Notes: generated by a model not told the origin, from the sequence alone. A DNA stretch of 64,000 nucleotides from Neotabrizicola shimadae (GCF_019623905.1 NZ_CP069370.1:1736001-1800000); one strand, 5' to 3'. Shown: positions 40,958 through 49,038, numbered from the stretch's first letter. Program-made: numbers and translations.

Positions 40958-41989
40958 ATGAACCTGAAGGAACTCGCGACCAAGCTCGGGCTATCGCCCA
41001 CGACCGTCAGCCGCGCGCTGAACGGTTATCCCGAGGTCAACGAGACGACGCGCGAGAAGGTTCTCGCCGCGGCGCGGCGCTATAACTATCAGCCCAACAC
41101 CCGCGCCATTCGCCTGGCCACCGGCCGCGCGCTTGCCGTGGGCCATGTGATTCCCGTCGCCACCCGGCACGAGATCGTCAACCCGATCTTTGCCGATTTC
41201 ATTGCAGGTGCGGGAGAGGTCTATTCGCGCAACGGCTATGACATGGTGCTGTCGGTCGTGCCCGACGACCAGGAGGAACAGACCTACCGCGCGCTCAAGA
41301 CGCGGGGCACGGTGGATGGCGTGATCGTCCACGCCCCGCGCCTGAACGACCCGCGCATTCCGCTGCTGAACGACATCGGCCTGCCCTTCGTCGTGCATGG
41401 CCGCGCCACCGGCACGACGCTGCCCTATTCCTGGGTAGACGTGAACAACCGCCGCGCCTTCCAGCGCGCGGCCGAATTCCTCCTGGACCTTGGTCACAGC
41501 CGCATTGGCCTCGTGAACGGGCTAGAGTTCATGGATTTCGCCATTCGCCGCCGCACCGGCTATCTCGATGCGCTCTCGGCGCGCGGCATCGCGCCCGATC
41601 CGCAGTTGATGTTCCAGGACCAGATGACGGAACTCGCGGGTTTCTCGGCTGCACGGGCCATGCTGGCCTTGGCCGTGCCGCCGACCGGCTTCCTCGTCGC
41701 CTCGATGATCTCGGGCATGGGCGTGCGCCGCGCGGTCGAATCCCTCGGCCTCGTGGTCGGCCGCGATGTATCGATCATCATCCACGACGACGAACTCAGC
41801 TACCTGCCCAACGGCGGCGAGGTGCCCCTCTTCACCGCGACGCGCTCTTCGGTGCGCGAGGCGGGCCGCCTGTCGGCCGAAATGCTCCTGTCGCTCATCG
41901 CGCGCCAAGGGTCCGGCCCGCAGGAACACCTGCTTGAAGCCGAACTCATCATCGGCCAGTCCACCGGACCGGCCCCCCGCAAGGACTGA
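40958..41989 (+). CDS. aglR: LacI-family transcriptional regulator AglR
   Basis: A 343-residue repressor. The N-terminal HTH with hinge covers about 1-60 (NLKELATKLGLSPTTVSRALNGYPEVNETTREKV). A periplasmic-binding-protein-like sensor domain follows (about 65-335, AVGHVIPVATRHEIVNPIFADF, DFAIRRRTGYLDAL). The ATG at 40958 gives MNLKELA. A GTG two codons earlier (40952) is also possible and overlaps the 3' end of the putative operator. It leads a plus-strand run with a GH1 glucosidase and glucokinase, so alpha- and beta-glucosides, or their breakdown products, are the likely inducers. Confidence 0.9.
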   Translation: MNLKELATKLGLSPTTVSRALNGYPEVNETTREKVLAAARRYNYQPNTRAIRLATGRALAVGHVIPVATRHEIVNPIFADFIAGAGEVYSRNGYDMVLSVVPDDQEEQTYRALKTRGTVDGVIVHAPRLNDPRIPLLNDIGLPFVVHGRATGTTLPYSWVDVNNRRAFQRAAEFLLDLGHSRIGLVNGLEFMDFAIRRRTGYLDALSARGIAPDPQLMFQDQMTELAGFSAARAMLALAVPPTGFLVASMISGMGVRRAVESLGLVVGRDVSIIIHDDELSYLPNGGEVPLFTATRSSVREAGRLSAEMLLSLIARQGSGPQEHLLEAELIIGQSTGPAPRKD

Positions 41990-41992
41990 CAC

Positions 41993-43321
41993 TTGACCCT
42001 TTCGCGCTTCGACTTCCCCGAGGGCTTCCTGTTCGGAGCCGCGACCGCCGCCTACCAGATCGAGGGCACGTCCTTCGGCGGTTGCGGCCCCTGCCACTGG
42101 GACAGCTTTGCCGCAACGCCCGGCAATGTCGTGCGCGCCGAGGATGGCGCCGTCGCCTGCGACCATTACCACCGCTGGCCGCAGGACCTGGACCTGCTGT
42201 CGCAGGGCCATTTCGACGCCTACCGCTTCTCCACCTCATGGGCGCGCGTCATGCCCGATGGCGTGACGGTCAACCCCGAGGGTGTGGCCTTCTACGACCG
42301 GCTGGTCGACGGGATGCTGGAGCGCGGCCTCAAGCCCTTCCAGACGCTTTATCACTGGGAACTGCCCTCGGCTCTGGCCGACAAGGGGGGCTGGGCCAAC
42401 CGCGACACCGCGCAGCGCTTCGCCGATTTCGCCGCAACGATCACCAAGACTCTGGGCGACCGCGTCCAGGCCATTGCTACCATCAACGAGCCCTGGTGCG
42501 TGGCCTGGCTCAGCCATTTCATGGGCATCCACGCGCCGGGCCTGCGCGACATCCGGGCCGCCGCCCGGGCGATGCACCACATCCTCCTGGCGCACGGCCA
42601 GGCCGTGCAGGCGCTGCGCGAGATGGGACAACCCAACCTGGGCATAGTATTGAACTTCGACCACACCACGCCCGCCAGCCCCGCGCCCGAAGACGTGGCC
42701 GCCGCCGCCCGCTGGGACGCGATCTTCAACCGCTGGTTCATCGAAGGCATCGCACGGCGGGCCTATCCGGCCGAGGCGCTGGAGGGCCTCGCCCCCCACA
42801 TGCCCGCGGGCTGGCAGGACGACATGGCCACCATCGGCCAGCCGCTCGACTGGCTGGGGGTGAACTACTACACCCGCCACCGCGTCGCCGCCGCCCCCGG
42901 CGCCCCCTGGCCCGCCACCCGCGACGTGCCGGGCGACCTGCCGAAGACCCAGATGGGCTGGGAAATCTACCCCGACGGCCTGCGCCATTTCCTCACCTGG
43001 CTCGCCCGCGACCAGGTGGGCCGCCTGCCGATCTATGTCACCGAAAACGGCATGGCCAACGCCGACCAGCTGCACGACGGCGCCGTGACCGATGCGGTGC
43101 GCGAGGACTACCTCTTCGCCCACCTCGCCGCCACGAAACAGGCCATCGCCGAGGGCGCGAATGTGAAGGGCTTCTTCTACTGGTCGCTGCTGGACAATTA
43201 CGAATGGGCCGAGGGCTATGAAAAGCGCTTCGGCCTCGTCCATGTCGATTTCCAGACGCTGGCCCGCACACCCAAATCCTCCTATCACGCCCTCGCGCGG
43301 GCCATCGCGCGCAACGACTGA
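41993..43321 (+). CDS. Beta-glucosidase, GH1 family
   Basis: A 442-residue cytoplasmic GH1 enzyme hydrolysing beta-glucosides. It has FPEGFLFGAATAAYQIEG at the N terminus, the acid/base Glu in TINEPW and the nucleophile Glu in IYVTENGMA, with the C-terminal WSLLDNYEWAEGYEKRFGLVHVD. There is no ATG before the conserved N terminus. The TTG at 41993-41995, 3 bp after the aglR stop and behind AAGGA, is the only sensible start. Products would be passed to the glucokinase encoded next. Confidence 0.94.
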   Translation: MTLSRFDFPEGFLFGAATAAYQIEGTSFGGCGPCHWDSFAATPGNVVRAEDGAVACDHYHRWPQDLDLLSQGHFDAYRFSTSWARVMPDGVTVNPEGVAFYDRLVDGMLERGLKPFQTLYHWELPSALADKGGWANRDTAQRFADFAATITKTLGDRVQAIATINEPWCVAWLSHFMGIHAPGLRDIRAAARAMHHILLAHGQAVQALREMGQPNLGIVLNFDHTTPASPAPEDVAAAARWDAIFNRWFIEGIARRAYPAEALEGLAPHMPAGWQDDMATIGQPLDWLGVNYYTRHRVAAAPGAPWPATRDVPGDLPKTQMGWEIYPDGLRHFLTWLARDQVGRLPIYVTENGMANADQLHDGAVTDAVREDYLFAHLAATKQAIAEGANVKGFFYWSLLDNYEWAEGYEKRFGLVHVDFQTLARTPKSSYHALARAIARND

Positions 43322-43346
43322 CGACAAGCTGACACCGGAGGCCACC

Positions 43347-44318
43347 ATGCTCGCCATCCTCGCCGACATCGGCGGCACCAACACCCGCGTTGCGCTGGCC
43401 GAAGGCACCAGCGTCCGGCCCGACAGCGTGGCGCGCTTTTCCAACGCCGAGTACAAGGCCCGCGGCCAGGACATCGCCCATATCCTGCGCGACTACCTCG
43501 ACCGCACCGGCGCGAAGGTGGACGGCGTCTGCGTCGCCGCGGCGGGCCCCGTGCAGGACGGCGTCGCCACCATGACCAACCTCGACTGGGTGATGGACGC
43601 GGCCAAGCTCTCTGCCGCCACCGGCGCCACGAAGGTCGCGCTCCTGAACGACCTGCAGGCCCAGGGCCATGCCCTTGGCCACGTAGCGCCGGAAAACCTG
43701 CGCACCGTCGTCCCCGGCCCCGCCGTCCCCGGCGCCTCGATGCTGGTCGTGGGCCTTGGCACCGGCGTCAACGCCGCGCCCAACCATCCCTCGCGCGCCG
43801 GCCGCCTCGTGCCGCCCTCGGAATGCGGCCACGTCAACCTGCCCGTCCGTACCGAGGAGGACTTCCGCCTCCTGCGCTTCATCGAATCCCTCCTCGCCTC
43901 CCGTGGCGAGGTGCCTCATGCCGGCGTCGAGGAAGTGCTCGCCGGCCGCGGCCTTGCCAATCTCCATGCCTTCGCCGCAGCCGAGGCTGGCCAGCCGCAG
44001 ACCAAGACCTCTGCCGAAGTCCTGGCCGCCCTTGCCGAGGGCGACCCGATCGCCACCCATGCCGCCCGGCTTTACACCCGCATCCTGGGCCAGGTGCTGG
44101 CCGACCAGGCGCTGATCCACCTGCCCTATGGCGGCATCTTCCTGATCGGCGGCATGTCCCGCGCCATGACCCCGCATTTCGCCCGCTTCGGCCTGGCCCA
44201 AACCTTCCGCGAAAACCGCCGGGTGGATCTTCTGGTGAAGGATTTCTCCATCACCGTGGTGGAAGACGACTTCGCCGCGCTGACCGGATGCGCCGCCTTC
44301 CTGGCCGAAAGCGCCTGA
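43347..44318 (+). CDS. glk: Glucokinase
   Basis: Glk (323 residues) phosphorylates free glucose to glucose 6-phosphate. The ATP/phosphate-1 motif is LADIGGTNTRVALAEG, with VVGLGTGVNAAP as the second phosphate loop and the Glk-type SECGHVNLPV. It starts at the ATG at 43347 behind CGGAGG, 25 bp after the GH1 gene. It completes the logic of the locus: two glucosidases release glucose and this enzyme captures it. Confidence 0.94.
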   Translation: MLAILADIGGTNTRVALAEGTSVRPDSVARFSNAEYKARGQDIAHILRDYLDRTGAKVDGVCVAAAGPVQDGVATMTNLDWVMDAAKLSAATGATKVALLNDLQAQGHALGHVAPENLRTVVPGPAVPGASMLVVGLGTGVNAAPNHPSRAGRLVPPSECGHVNLPVRTEEDFRLLRFIESLLASRGEVPHAGVEEVLAGRGLANLHAFAAAEAGQPQTKTSAEVLAALAEGDPIATHAARLYTRILGQVLADQALIHLPYGGIFLIGGMSRAMTPHFARFGLAQTFRENRRVDLLVKDFSITVVEDDFAALTGCAAFLAESA

Positions 44319-44356
44319 CCCTTCCCCCCGCCGCCGTTTCCTGCAAGGCTCCCCCC

Positions 44357-45346
44357 ATGCCGGACCCGCGCCCCTTCAACATTCTCGCCGTCGTGCAGGG
44401 CGGCCGCCTCGAAGCCGAGGCCGTCCTGCTCGCCGCCTCCCTCGCCGCCTCGAACCCGGATTTCCGGGGCAGGCTCATCCTGGCCGAGCCGCAGCCCGGC
44501 CCGCTCTGGCCCGAGGATCCGCGCATCCGATCCCAGGCCACCCGAGACCTGCTGGCCGATCTGGGCGCCGAGATCCGCCCCTTCGCGTCGCGCGCCTTCG
44601 GCGCCCGCTACCCCTATGGCAACAAGATCGAGGCCATCGCCACTCTGCCCGAGGAACCCTTTCTCTTCCTCGACACCGACACGCTGATCCACGGCCCTCT
44701 GGACAGTCTGGACATCGACTTCGCCCGCCCCTCCGCCTCGATGCGGCGCGAGTGCACCTGGCCGCAGATCGAGCTTTACGGCCCTGGCTACAGCCAGATC
44801 TGGAAATCGCTTTACGACCGCTTCGGGCTGGACTTCGACAGCTCGCTCGACCGCAACTGGCCCGACGAGTACTGGCGGCGCTACCTCTACTTCAACGCGG
44901 GCTGGTTCTTCCACGAAAGCCCGCGCGCCTTCGGCCAACGTTTCCTTGACTGGGCGGTGACGGTCCGCGACGACCCGCCGTCGGAACTGGTGCTTCAGTC
45001 GCTGGACCCATGGCTTGACCAGGTGGTGTTGCCACTGGTGATCCATTCCTTCGGCGGCACCCGCCCCGGCCCGGGCCTTGCGGGGCTGGATGGCGATGTC
45101 ACCTGCCACTGGCGCAGCCTGTCGCTCTTGTACGCCCGCGAAAGCGACACGGTGGTGGATTTCCTTGAACGCATCTGCGCGCCCAATCCGGTGAAGAAGG
45201 TGCTGAAGGATCACGAAGGTTTCAAGCGGCTGGTCTATCAGAACCGCGGCCGAAAGGCCCGCGCGCTTTTCGACCGCGCCAACCTGCCGCGTCAGGAACA
45301 GACGATCCGCAACACGTTGAAACGCGAAGAGCTTTGGTTCCGCTGA
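44357..45346 (+). CDS. Glycosyltransferase-like protein of unknown specificity
   Basis: A 329-residue protein that looks like a GT-A fold enzyme. A beta strand and DxD motif appear as EPFLFLDTDTLIHGPLDSL near residues 98-116, where the two Asp residues would bind metal and sugar nucleotide. Later stretches include YLYFNAGWFFHESPRAFG and a His-containing DGDVTCHWRSLSLLY. There is no signal peptide and no clear membrane helix. It lies 38 bp after glk on the same strand but may have its own job. I do not recognise a named family; the call rests on the DTD motif and its context. Confidence 0.6.
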   Translation: MPDPRPFNILAVVQGGRLEAEAVLLAASLAASNPDFRGRLILAEPQPGPLWPEDPRIRSQATRDLLADLGAEIRPFASRAFGARYPYGNKIEAIATLPEEPFLFLDTDTLIHGPLDSLDIDFARPSASMRRECTWPQIELYGPGYSQIWKSLYDRFGLDFDSSLDRNWPDEYWRRYLYFNAGWFFHESPRAFGQRFLDWAVTVRDDPPSELVLQSLDPWLDQVVLPLVIHSFGGTRPGPGLAGLDGDVTCHWRSLSLLYARESDTVVDFLERICAPNPVKKVLKDHEGFKRLVYQNRGRKARALFDRANLPRQEQTIRNTLKREELWFR

Positions 45347-45349
45347 TCA
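45344..45349. other. TGATCA junction carrying both stop codons
   Basis: The stop codons of the glycosyltransferase-like gene (TGA, 45344-45346) and lysE (reverse complement of TCA, 45347-45349) abut to form the palindrome TGATCA. No terminator hairpin separates the two genes. Confidence 0.6.
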
Positions 45350-45955
45350 CATCCGCAGCACGGGCCACAGGCTTGCCACCAGACCCGCCGCCATCGCCCG
45401 GTTGAACCAGGTCAGCCGCACCGGATCGGCCAGCCAATGCCGCAGCCCCTGTCCCGCCGCCGCCCAAAGCGAGATCGAGGGCAGGTTCACCACCGCGAAG
45501 ACCGCCACCACGCCGGCCACCGCCGCAAGGCCGCCGTCGCCTGCATAAAGCGCAAGCGCCGTCAGCGACATCGCCACCGCCTTGGGGTTCACCCACTGGA
45601 ACCCCGCCGCCTGCAGGAAGGTCAGCGGCCTGCCCGCCGCCCGCCCTTCGCCCGGCGCGGCGGCATGGGCGATCTTCCAGGCCAGCCACAGCATGTAACC
45701 CGTGCTGACCAGCTTCAGGATCACCAGCCCCGGCGGCCAGGCATGGAAGGCCGCCGCCACCCCCAGCCCCAGGATCGCGGTCATCGCCCCCTGCCCGATG
45801 GTTACGCCCAGCATGTGCGGCACCGTCCGACGCAGGCCGAAATTCGCCCCCGAAGCCATCAGCATCAGGTTGTTGGGCCCCGGCGTGATCGAGGTCACAA
45901 TGGCATAGGCCACAAGTGCAATCAGAAGGTCGGGATGAGTCAGCAGATCATTCAT
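45347..45955 (-). CDS. LysE/RhtB-family amino acid exporter
   Basis: A 202-residue inner-membrane protein with about six helices. The family signature is near the N terminus: AYAIVTSITPGPNNLMLMASGANFGLRR, where TPGPNN is typical. FLQAAGFQWVNPKAVAMSLTAL follows in the middle. It is divergent from an Lrp-type regulator 72 bp away, a classical arrangement (as with lysG/lysE or lrp-controlled exporters) in which the regulator senses the amino acid and turns the exporter on. The substrate amino acid is unknown. Confidence 0.92.
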   Translation of the reverse strand: MNDLLTHPDLLIALVAYAIVTSITPGPNNLMLMASGANFGLRRTVPHMLGVTIGQGAMTAILGLGVAAAFHAWPPGLVILKLVSTGYMLWLAWKIAHAAAPGEGRAAGRPLTFLQAAGFQWVNPKAVAMSLTALALYAGDGGLAAVAGVVAVFAVVNLPSISLWAAAGQGLRHWLADPVRLTWFNRAMAAGLVASLWPVLRM

Positions 45956-45986
45956 CGCGCAACAATCGCGCATATCCCGCGCCTCC

Positions 45987-46027
45987 GGATTGCAAACTGA
46001 CCTGCTTTCATGTGATTTCTGCAATCC
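45987..46027. promoter_or_regulatory. Inverted repeat between lysE and the Lrp-type gene
   Basis: GGATTGCA (45987-45994) and TGCAATCC (46020-46027) are perfect 8-bp arms separated by 25 bp; the right arm abuts the Lrp-type ATG. Lrp-family operators are widely spaced dyads, so this is a good candidate for binding by the regulator and for autoregulation. Confidence 0.6.
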
Positions 46028-46480
46028 ATGACGAAGCTGGACGACAAAGACCACCGGATATTGCGTGAACTCTCGCGCCATGGCCGACTGCCGAATCTGG
46101 AATTGGCGGATCGTGTCGGCCTGTCCCCCTCGGCCTGCCTGCGCCGCGTACAGGACCTGGAGCGCAGCGGCGTCATCACCGGCTACCGCGCCGTGCTGAA
46201 CCCCGAAAAGCTGGGCATCGGCTTCACCGCCTATGTCACCGTGGGGCTGAACACCCATACCAAGGCCGCGCAAGAGGCGTTCGAACGCGGCATTTCCCGC
46301 GCGCCAGAGGTCCGCGAATGCCACAACGTGACCGGCACCGTGGAATACCTCCTGCGGGTCGAGGCCTCGGACCTTGCCGCCTACAAGCGCTGGCACACCG
46401 ATGTGCTGGGGGTGCTGCCGCAGGTGCAGTCCGTCACCACCTATGTCGTGATGGGCAGCCCCAAGGACGACCGCGCCTGA
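46028..46480 (+). CDS. Lrp/AsnC-family transcriptional regulator
   Basis: A 150-residue regulator. The N-terminal HTH covers about 1-60 (KLDDKDHRILRELSRHGRLPNLELADRVGLSPSACLRRVQDLE) and the C-terminal RAM ligand domain about 68-145 (ITGYRAVLNPEKLGIGFTAYVTVGL, CHNVTGTVEYLLRVEASDLAAYK). It probably senses an amino acid and controls the divergent LysE-family exporter. No Shine-Dalgarno is visible because the operator-like repeat ends directly at the ATG; translation may be weak or the transcript leader short. Confidence 0.93.
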   Translation: MTKLDDKDHRILRELSRHGRLPNLELADRVGLSPSACLRRVQDLERSGVITGYRAVLNPEKLGIGFTAYVTVGLNTHTKAAQEAFERGISRAPEVRECHNVTGTVEYLLRVEASDLAAYKRWHTDVLGVLPQVQSVTTYVVMGSPKDDRA

Positions 46481-46482
46481 CG

Positions 46483-46818
46483 TCAGATCGCCGCCGCGCC
46501 CAGCCTTTTGCGCCAGTCTGCCGCCCGCGCCTTCAGCTCATCCGCCAGCAGAAGGTCGGGCGTTTCGGGGTCCAGCCGGTCCAGCACCTCGAAGGTGAAG
46601 CCCTCGCCGCCGGCTGAGGCCCAGGCCGATTTCAGTGTGGCCGGCAGCATTCCCCCGCCTTGGCGCAGCGTGAACCGCAGCCGATTCTCGGCACTGGCCA
46701 GGGTCGGGCTTTTGCCCACCCAGAGCCCGCCCGTCGCATCGCGAAAGGCAAAGACCCCTGCATCCCGCTTGGCATCCTTCGCGGCCTCGCGGGCCACCTT
46801 CCGATTCGTCCTGTCCAT
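46483..46818 (-). CDS. Small GIY-YIG-like protein, probably degenerate nuclease fold
   Basis: A 111-residue basic protein. The segment AGVFAFRDATGGLWVGKSPTLASAENRLRFTLRQGG corresponds to the GIY-(10-11)-YIG core, with GVF and WVG in place of GIY and YIG. It belongs to a group of short alphaproteobacterial GIY-YIG-like proteins of unknown role. The expected catalytic Arg of the central helix may be RLRF, but the standard C-terminal Glu/Asn pattern is not clear, so activity is doubtful. A GGAGG site precedes the ATG. It converges with the Lrp gene (2-bp gap). Confidence 0.7.
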   Translation of the reverse strand: MDRTNRKVAREAAKDAKRDAGVFAFRDATGGLWVGKSPTLASAENRLRFTLRQGGGMLPATLKSAWASAGGEGFTFEVLDRLDPETPDLLLADELKARAADWRKRLGAAAI

Positions 46819-46843
46819 TCCGGCCTCCGGTTGCGGGGCGCTG

Positions 46844-46871
46844 TTGACATATTTTTACCCGGATTTAAATA
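46844..46871 (+). promoter_or_regulatory. Strong promoter of the DUF2239 gene, apparently leaderless
   Basis: A perfect TTGACA (46844-46849) and TAAATA (46866-46871) are 16 bp apart in an unusually AT-rich pocket. The -10 ends 6 bp before the ATG at 46878, so transcription would start at or next to the start codon. Confidence 0.5.
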
Positions 46872-46877
46872 AGGCAT

Positions 46878-47414
46878 ATGGACAACAATCCCGGTTTCAC
46901 CCTGTTCCTGGGCGTGCGCCTTGTGGCGCGGGGCAGCCGCGCGGAAGTCACCGCCGCCGCCCGCCACCTTGCCGGCGACGCTCCACTTCTGGCCTTTGCC
47001 GACGACACGGGCCGCGTGGCCGATCTTGACCTGCGCCCCGATTCTGCGCCGGGGGACCCGCCGCCGCGCGGTCGCGGTCGGCCCCGGCTTGGCGTCGCCG
47101 CACGCGAGGTCACGCTTCTGCCCGATCACTGGCACTGGCTGTCGCGCCAGCCCGGCGGCGCCTCGGCGACCCTGCGCCGGCTGGTGGACGCGGCCCGCAG
47201 CGCCCCGCCCTCGCCCGAGGCCCGCGCCCGCGCCGCGCGCGAGGCGGCCTATCACTTCCTCCAGGCCATCGCGGGCGACCTGCCCGGCTATGAAGAGGCA
47301 CTCCGCGCCCTGTTCCGCGCCGATGGGGCGGGGTTCCGGGCCGCGCTCGCGCCCCTGCCGGCGGACATCGGCGCCCATGCCCTGCGCTTGGCCGAAGCAG
47401 GCCTGGACGGCTGA
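46878..47414 (+). CDS. DUF2239 family protein
   Basis: A 178-residue protein resembling the DUF2239 family: an N-terminal FTLFLGVRLVARGS strand region, a central AADLRP/GRGRPRLGVAAREVTLLPDHWHWLSRQPGGASATLRRLVDAAR segment, and a helical C terminus (AREAAYHFLQAIAGDLPGYEEALRALF). The conserved EVTLLPxHWxWLxxQPGGASxxLRxLV stretch looks like a ribbon-helix-type DNA contact, but function is not known. The promoter overlaps its start so closely that the mRNA would be leaderless. Confidence 0.75.
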   Translation: MDNNPGFTLFLGVRLVARGSRAEVTAAARHLAGDAPLLAFADDTGRVADLDLRPDSAPGDPPPRGRGRPRLGVAAREVTLLPDHWHWLSRQPGGASATLRRLVDAARSAPPSPEARARAAREAAYHFLQAIAGDLPGYEEALRALFRADGAGFRAALAPLPADIGAHALRLAEAGLDG

Positions 47415-47579
47415 GAGCGACTCAGGCCGCCGCGCTGTGCCTTCCCCGCTCGTGCCAGGCCCGCCCTGCAGGCCGACTGCCTCATGCTCCGCCGCCCATC
47501 GCTGCGCGGGAACATCCTTCCCCGCCGGCACGGTGCTGAAGTATGAACGTTTTCTTAACGTGCACGCGCAAAGCATTGA

Positions 47580-47616
47580 TTTTCCTTGAATCGGAAAAGC
47601 GTCCGAGCTCGGACGC
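47580..47616 (+). promoter_or_regulatory. Two adjacent inverted repeats upstream of metY
   Basis: TTTTCC (47580-47585) and GGAAAA (47593-47598) surround a 7-nt loop. They are followed at once by the perfect 18-bp palindrome GCGTCCGAGCTCGGACGC (47599-47616). They lie about 90 nt before the metY ATG. They may be a regulator binding site or a leader hairpin. The sequence does not look like a SAM-II or SAH riboswitch. Confidence 0.55.
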
Positions 47617-47703
47617 CCCGCCGCCTGCCCCCGCGGCACCCGGTTGCCCGCGGGCCCATCCTCCCCTAACCTCCCCCCGGCAATCCCAGGGAGGACCAGG
47701 ACA

Positions 47704-48993
47704 ATGACCGACCGCCAGCCCGGCTTCGACACCCTCGCCATCCACGCCGGCACCGCGCCCGACCCGGCCACCGGCGCCCGCCAGGTGCCGATCTACCAGA
47801 CCACCGCCTATGTCTTCCGCGACGCCGACCACGCCGCCAAGCTCTTCAACCTGCAGGAGGTCGGCTACATCTACTCGCGCCTGACCAACCCGACCGTCTC
47901 GGCCCTGGGCGCCCGCGTGGCCGCCCTTGAAGGCGGGGCCGGCGCGGTCTGCTGCTCTTCGGGCCACGCGGCACAGATCATGGCCCTCTTCCCGCTGATG
48001 GGCCCCGGCCTGAACATCGTGGCCTCCACCCGCCTCTACGGTGGCACCATCCAGCAGTTCACCAACACCATCCGCAAGTTCGGCTGGTCGGCCAAGTTCG
48101 TCGACACCGAAGACCTCGCCGCGGTCGAGGCCGCCATCGACGACAACACCCGGGCGATCTTCTGCGAATCCATCGCCAACCCCGGCGGCTACATCACCGA
48201 CATCCAGGCGCTGGCCAACATCGCCAACCTCAAGGGCGTGCCCCTGATCGTCGACAACACGACGGCCAGCCCCTATCTCTGCCGTCCGATCGAGTTCGGC
48301 GCCACCCTCGTGGTCCATTCGGCCACCAAGTACCTCACCGGCAACGGCACCGTGACCGGCGGGATCGTGGTCGACTCGGGAAAGTTCGACTGGTCGGCCT
48401 CGGGCAAATTCCCCTCGCTGTCGGAACCCGAGCCCGCCTATCACGGCCTCGCCTTCCACCCGGCGCTCGGCTCGATGGCCTTCACCTTCCACTCCATCGC
48501 CATCGGCCTGCGCGACCTGGGCATGACAATGAACCCCCAAGGCGCCCACTATACCCTGATGGGGATCGAGACGCTGGCCCTGCGCATGCAGAAGCACGTC
48601 AAGAACGCCGTGCAGGTCGCCGAATGGCTGGAGCAGGACCCGCGCGTGGAGTTTGTCACCTATGCGGGCCTCAAGTCTTCGCCCTACTACCACCGAGCCC
48701 AGATGATCTGCCCCGAGGGCGCCGGCGCGCTCTTCACCTTTGCGCTGAAGGGCGGCTATGACGCCTGCGTCAAGCTGATCGACAACGTGAAGCTCTTCAG
48801 CCACGTCGCCAACCTTGGCGACACGCGCAGCCTCATCATCCACTCGGCCTCGACGACGCACCGTCAGTTGACGCCCGAACAGCAGGTGAAGGCAGGCGCG
48901 GCGCCGAATGTCGTACGGGTGTCGATCGGCATCGAGGATCCGGCCGACATCATCGCCGACCTGCACCAGGCCCTGACCGCGGCCAACGCCTGA
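47704..48993 (+). CDS. metY: O-acetylhomoserine sulfhydrylase (aminocarboxypropyltransferase)
   Basis: A PLP enzyme of 429 residues in the Cys/Met metabolism family, making homocysteine (or methionine) from O-acetylhomoserine and sulfide (or methanethiol). It has the N-terminal TLAIHAGTAPDPATGARQVPIYQTTAYVF, and the PLP lysine in VVHSATKYLTGNGTVTGG. LIDNVKLFSHVANLGDTRSLIIHSASTTHRQL and the C-terminal VRVSIGIEDPADIIADL are typical. A GGGAGG site precedes the ATG at 47704. It could also be called metZ-like; the length favours MetY. Confidence 0.94.
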   Translation: MTDRQPGFDTLAIHAGTAPDPATGARQVPIYQTTAYVFRDADHAAKLFNLQEVGYIYSRLTNPTVSALGARVAALEGGAGAVCCSSGHAAQIMALFPLMGPGLNIVASTRLYGGTIQQFTNTIRKFGWSAKFVDTEDLAAVEAAIDDNTRAIFCESIANPGGYITDIQALANIANLKGVPLIVDNTTASPYLCRPIEFGATLVVHSATKYLTGNGTVTGGIVVDSGKFDWSASGKFPSLSEPEPAYHGLAFHPALGSMAFTFHSIAIGLRDLGMTMNPQGAHYTLMGIETLALRMQKHVKNAVQVAEWLEQDPRVEFVTYAGLKSSPYYHRAQMICPEGAGALFTFALKGGYDACVKLIDNVKLFSHVANLGDTRSLIIHSASTTHRQLTPEQQVKAGAAPNVVRVSIGIEDPADIIADLHQALTAANA

Positions 48994-49003
48994 CCGGCGG
49001 TCT

Positions 49004-49032
49004 GGCCGTCCCCGCGAAGTGCGGGGACGGCC
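49004..49032. terminator. Strong 12-bp hairpin between metY and the SIMPL gene
   Basis: GGCCGTCCCCGC (49004-49015) pairs perfectly with GCGGGGACGGCC (49021-49032) around GAAGT. It lies 10 nt after the metY stop and 6 nt before the stop of the convergent SIMPL gene, so it can serve both directions. No T-run follows. Confidence 0.75.
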
Positions 49033-49038
49033 CCTAAG

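Noticed and set aside
40952-41989. GTG start at 40952 for aglR
   Set aside because: The ATG at 40958 gives the family-like N terminus MNLKELA; the GTG cannot be fully excluded.
47415-47703. SAM-II or SAH riboswitch upstream of metY
   Set aside because: The conserved pseudoknot core sequences were not found; only palindromes are visible.
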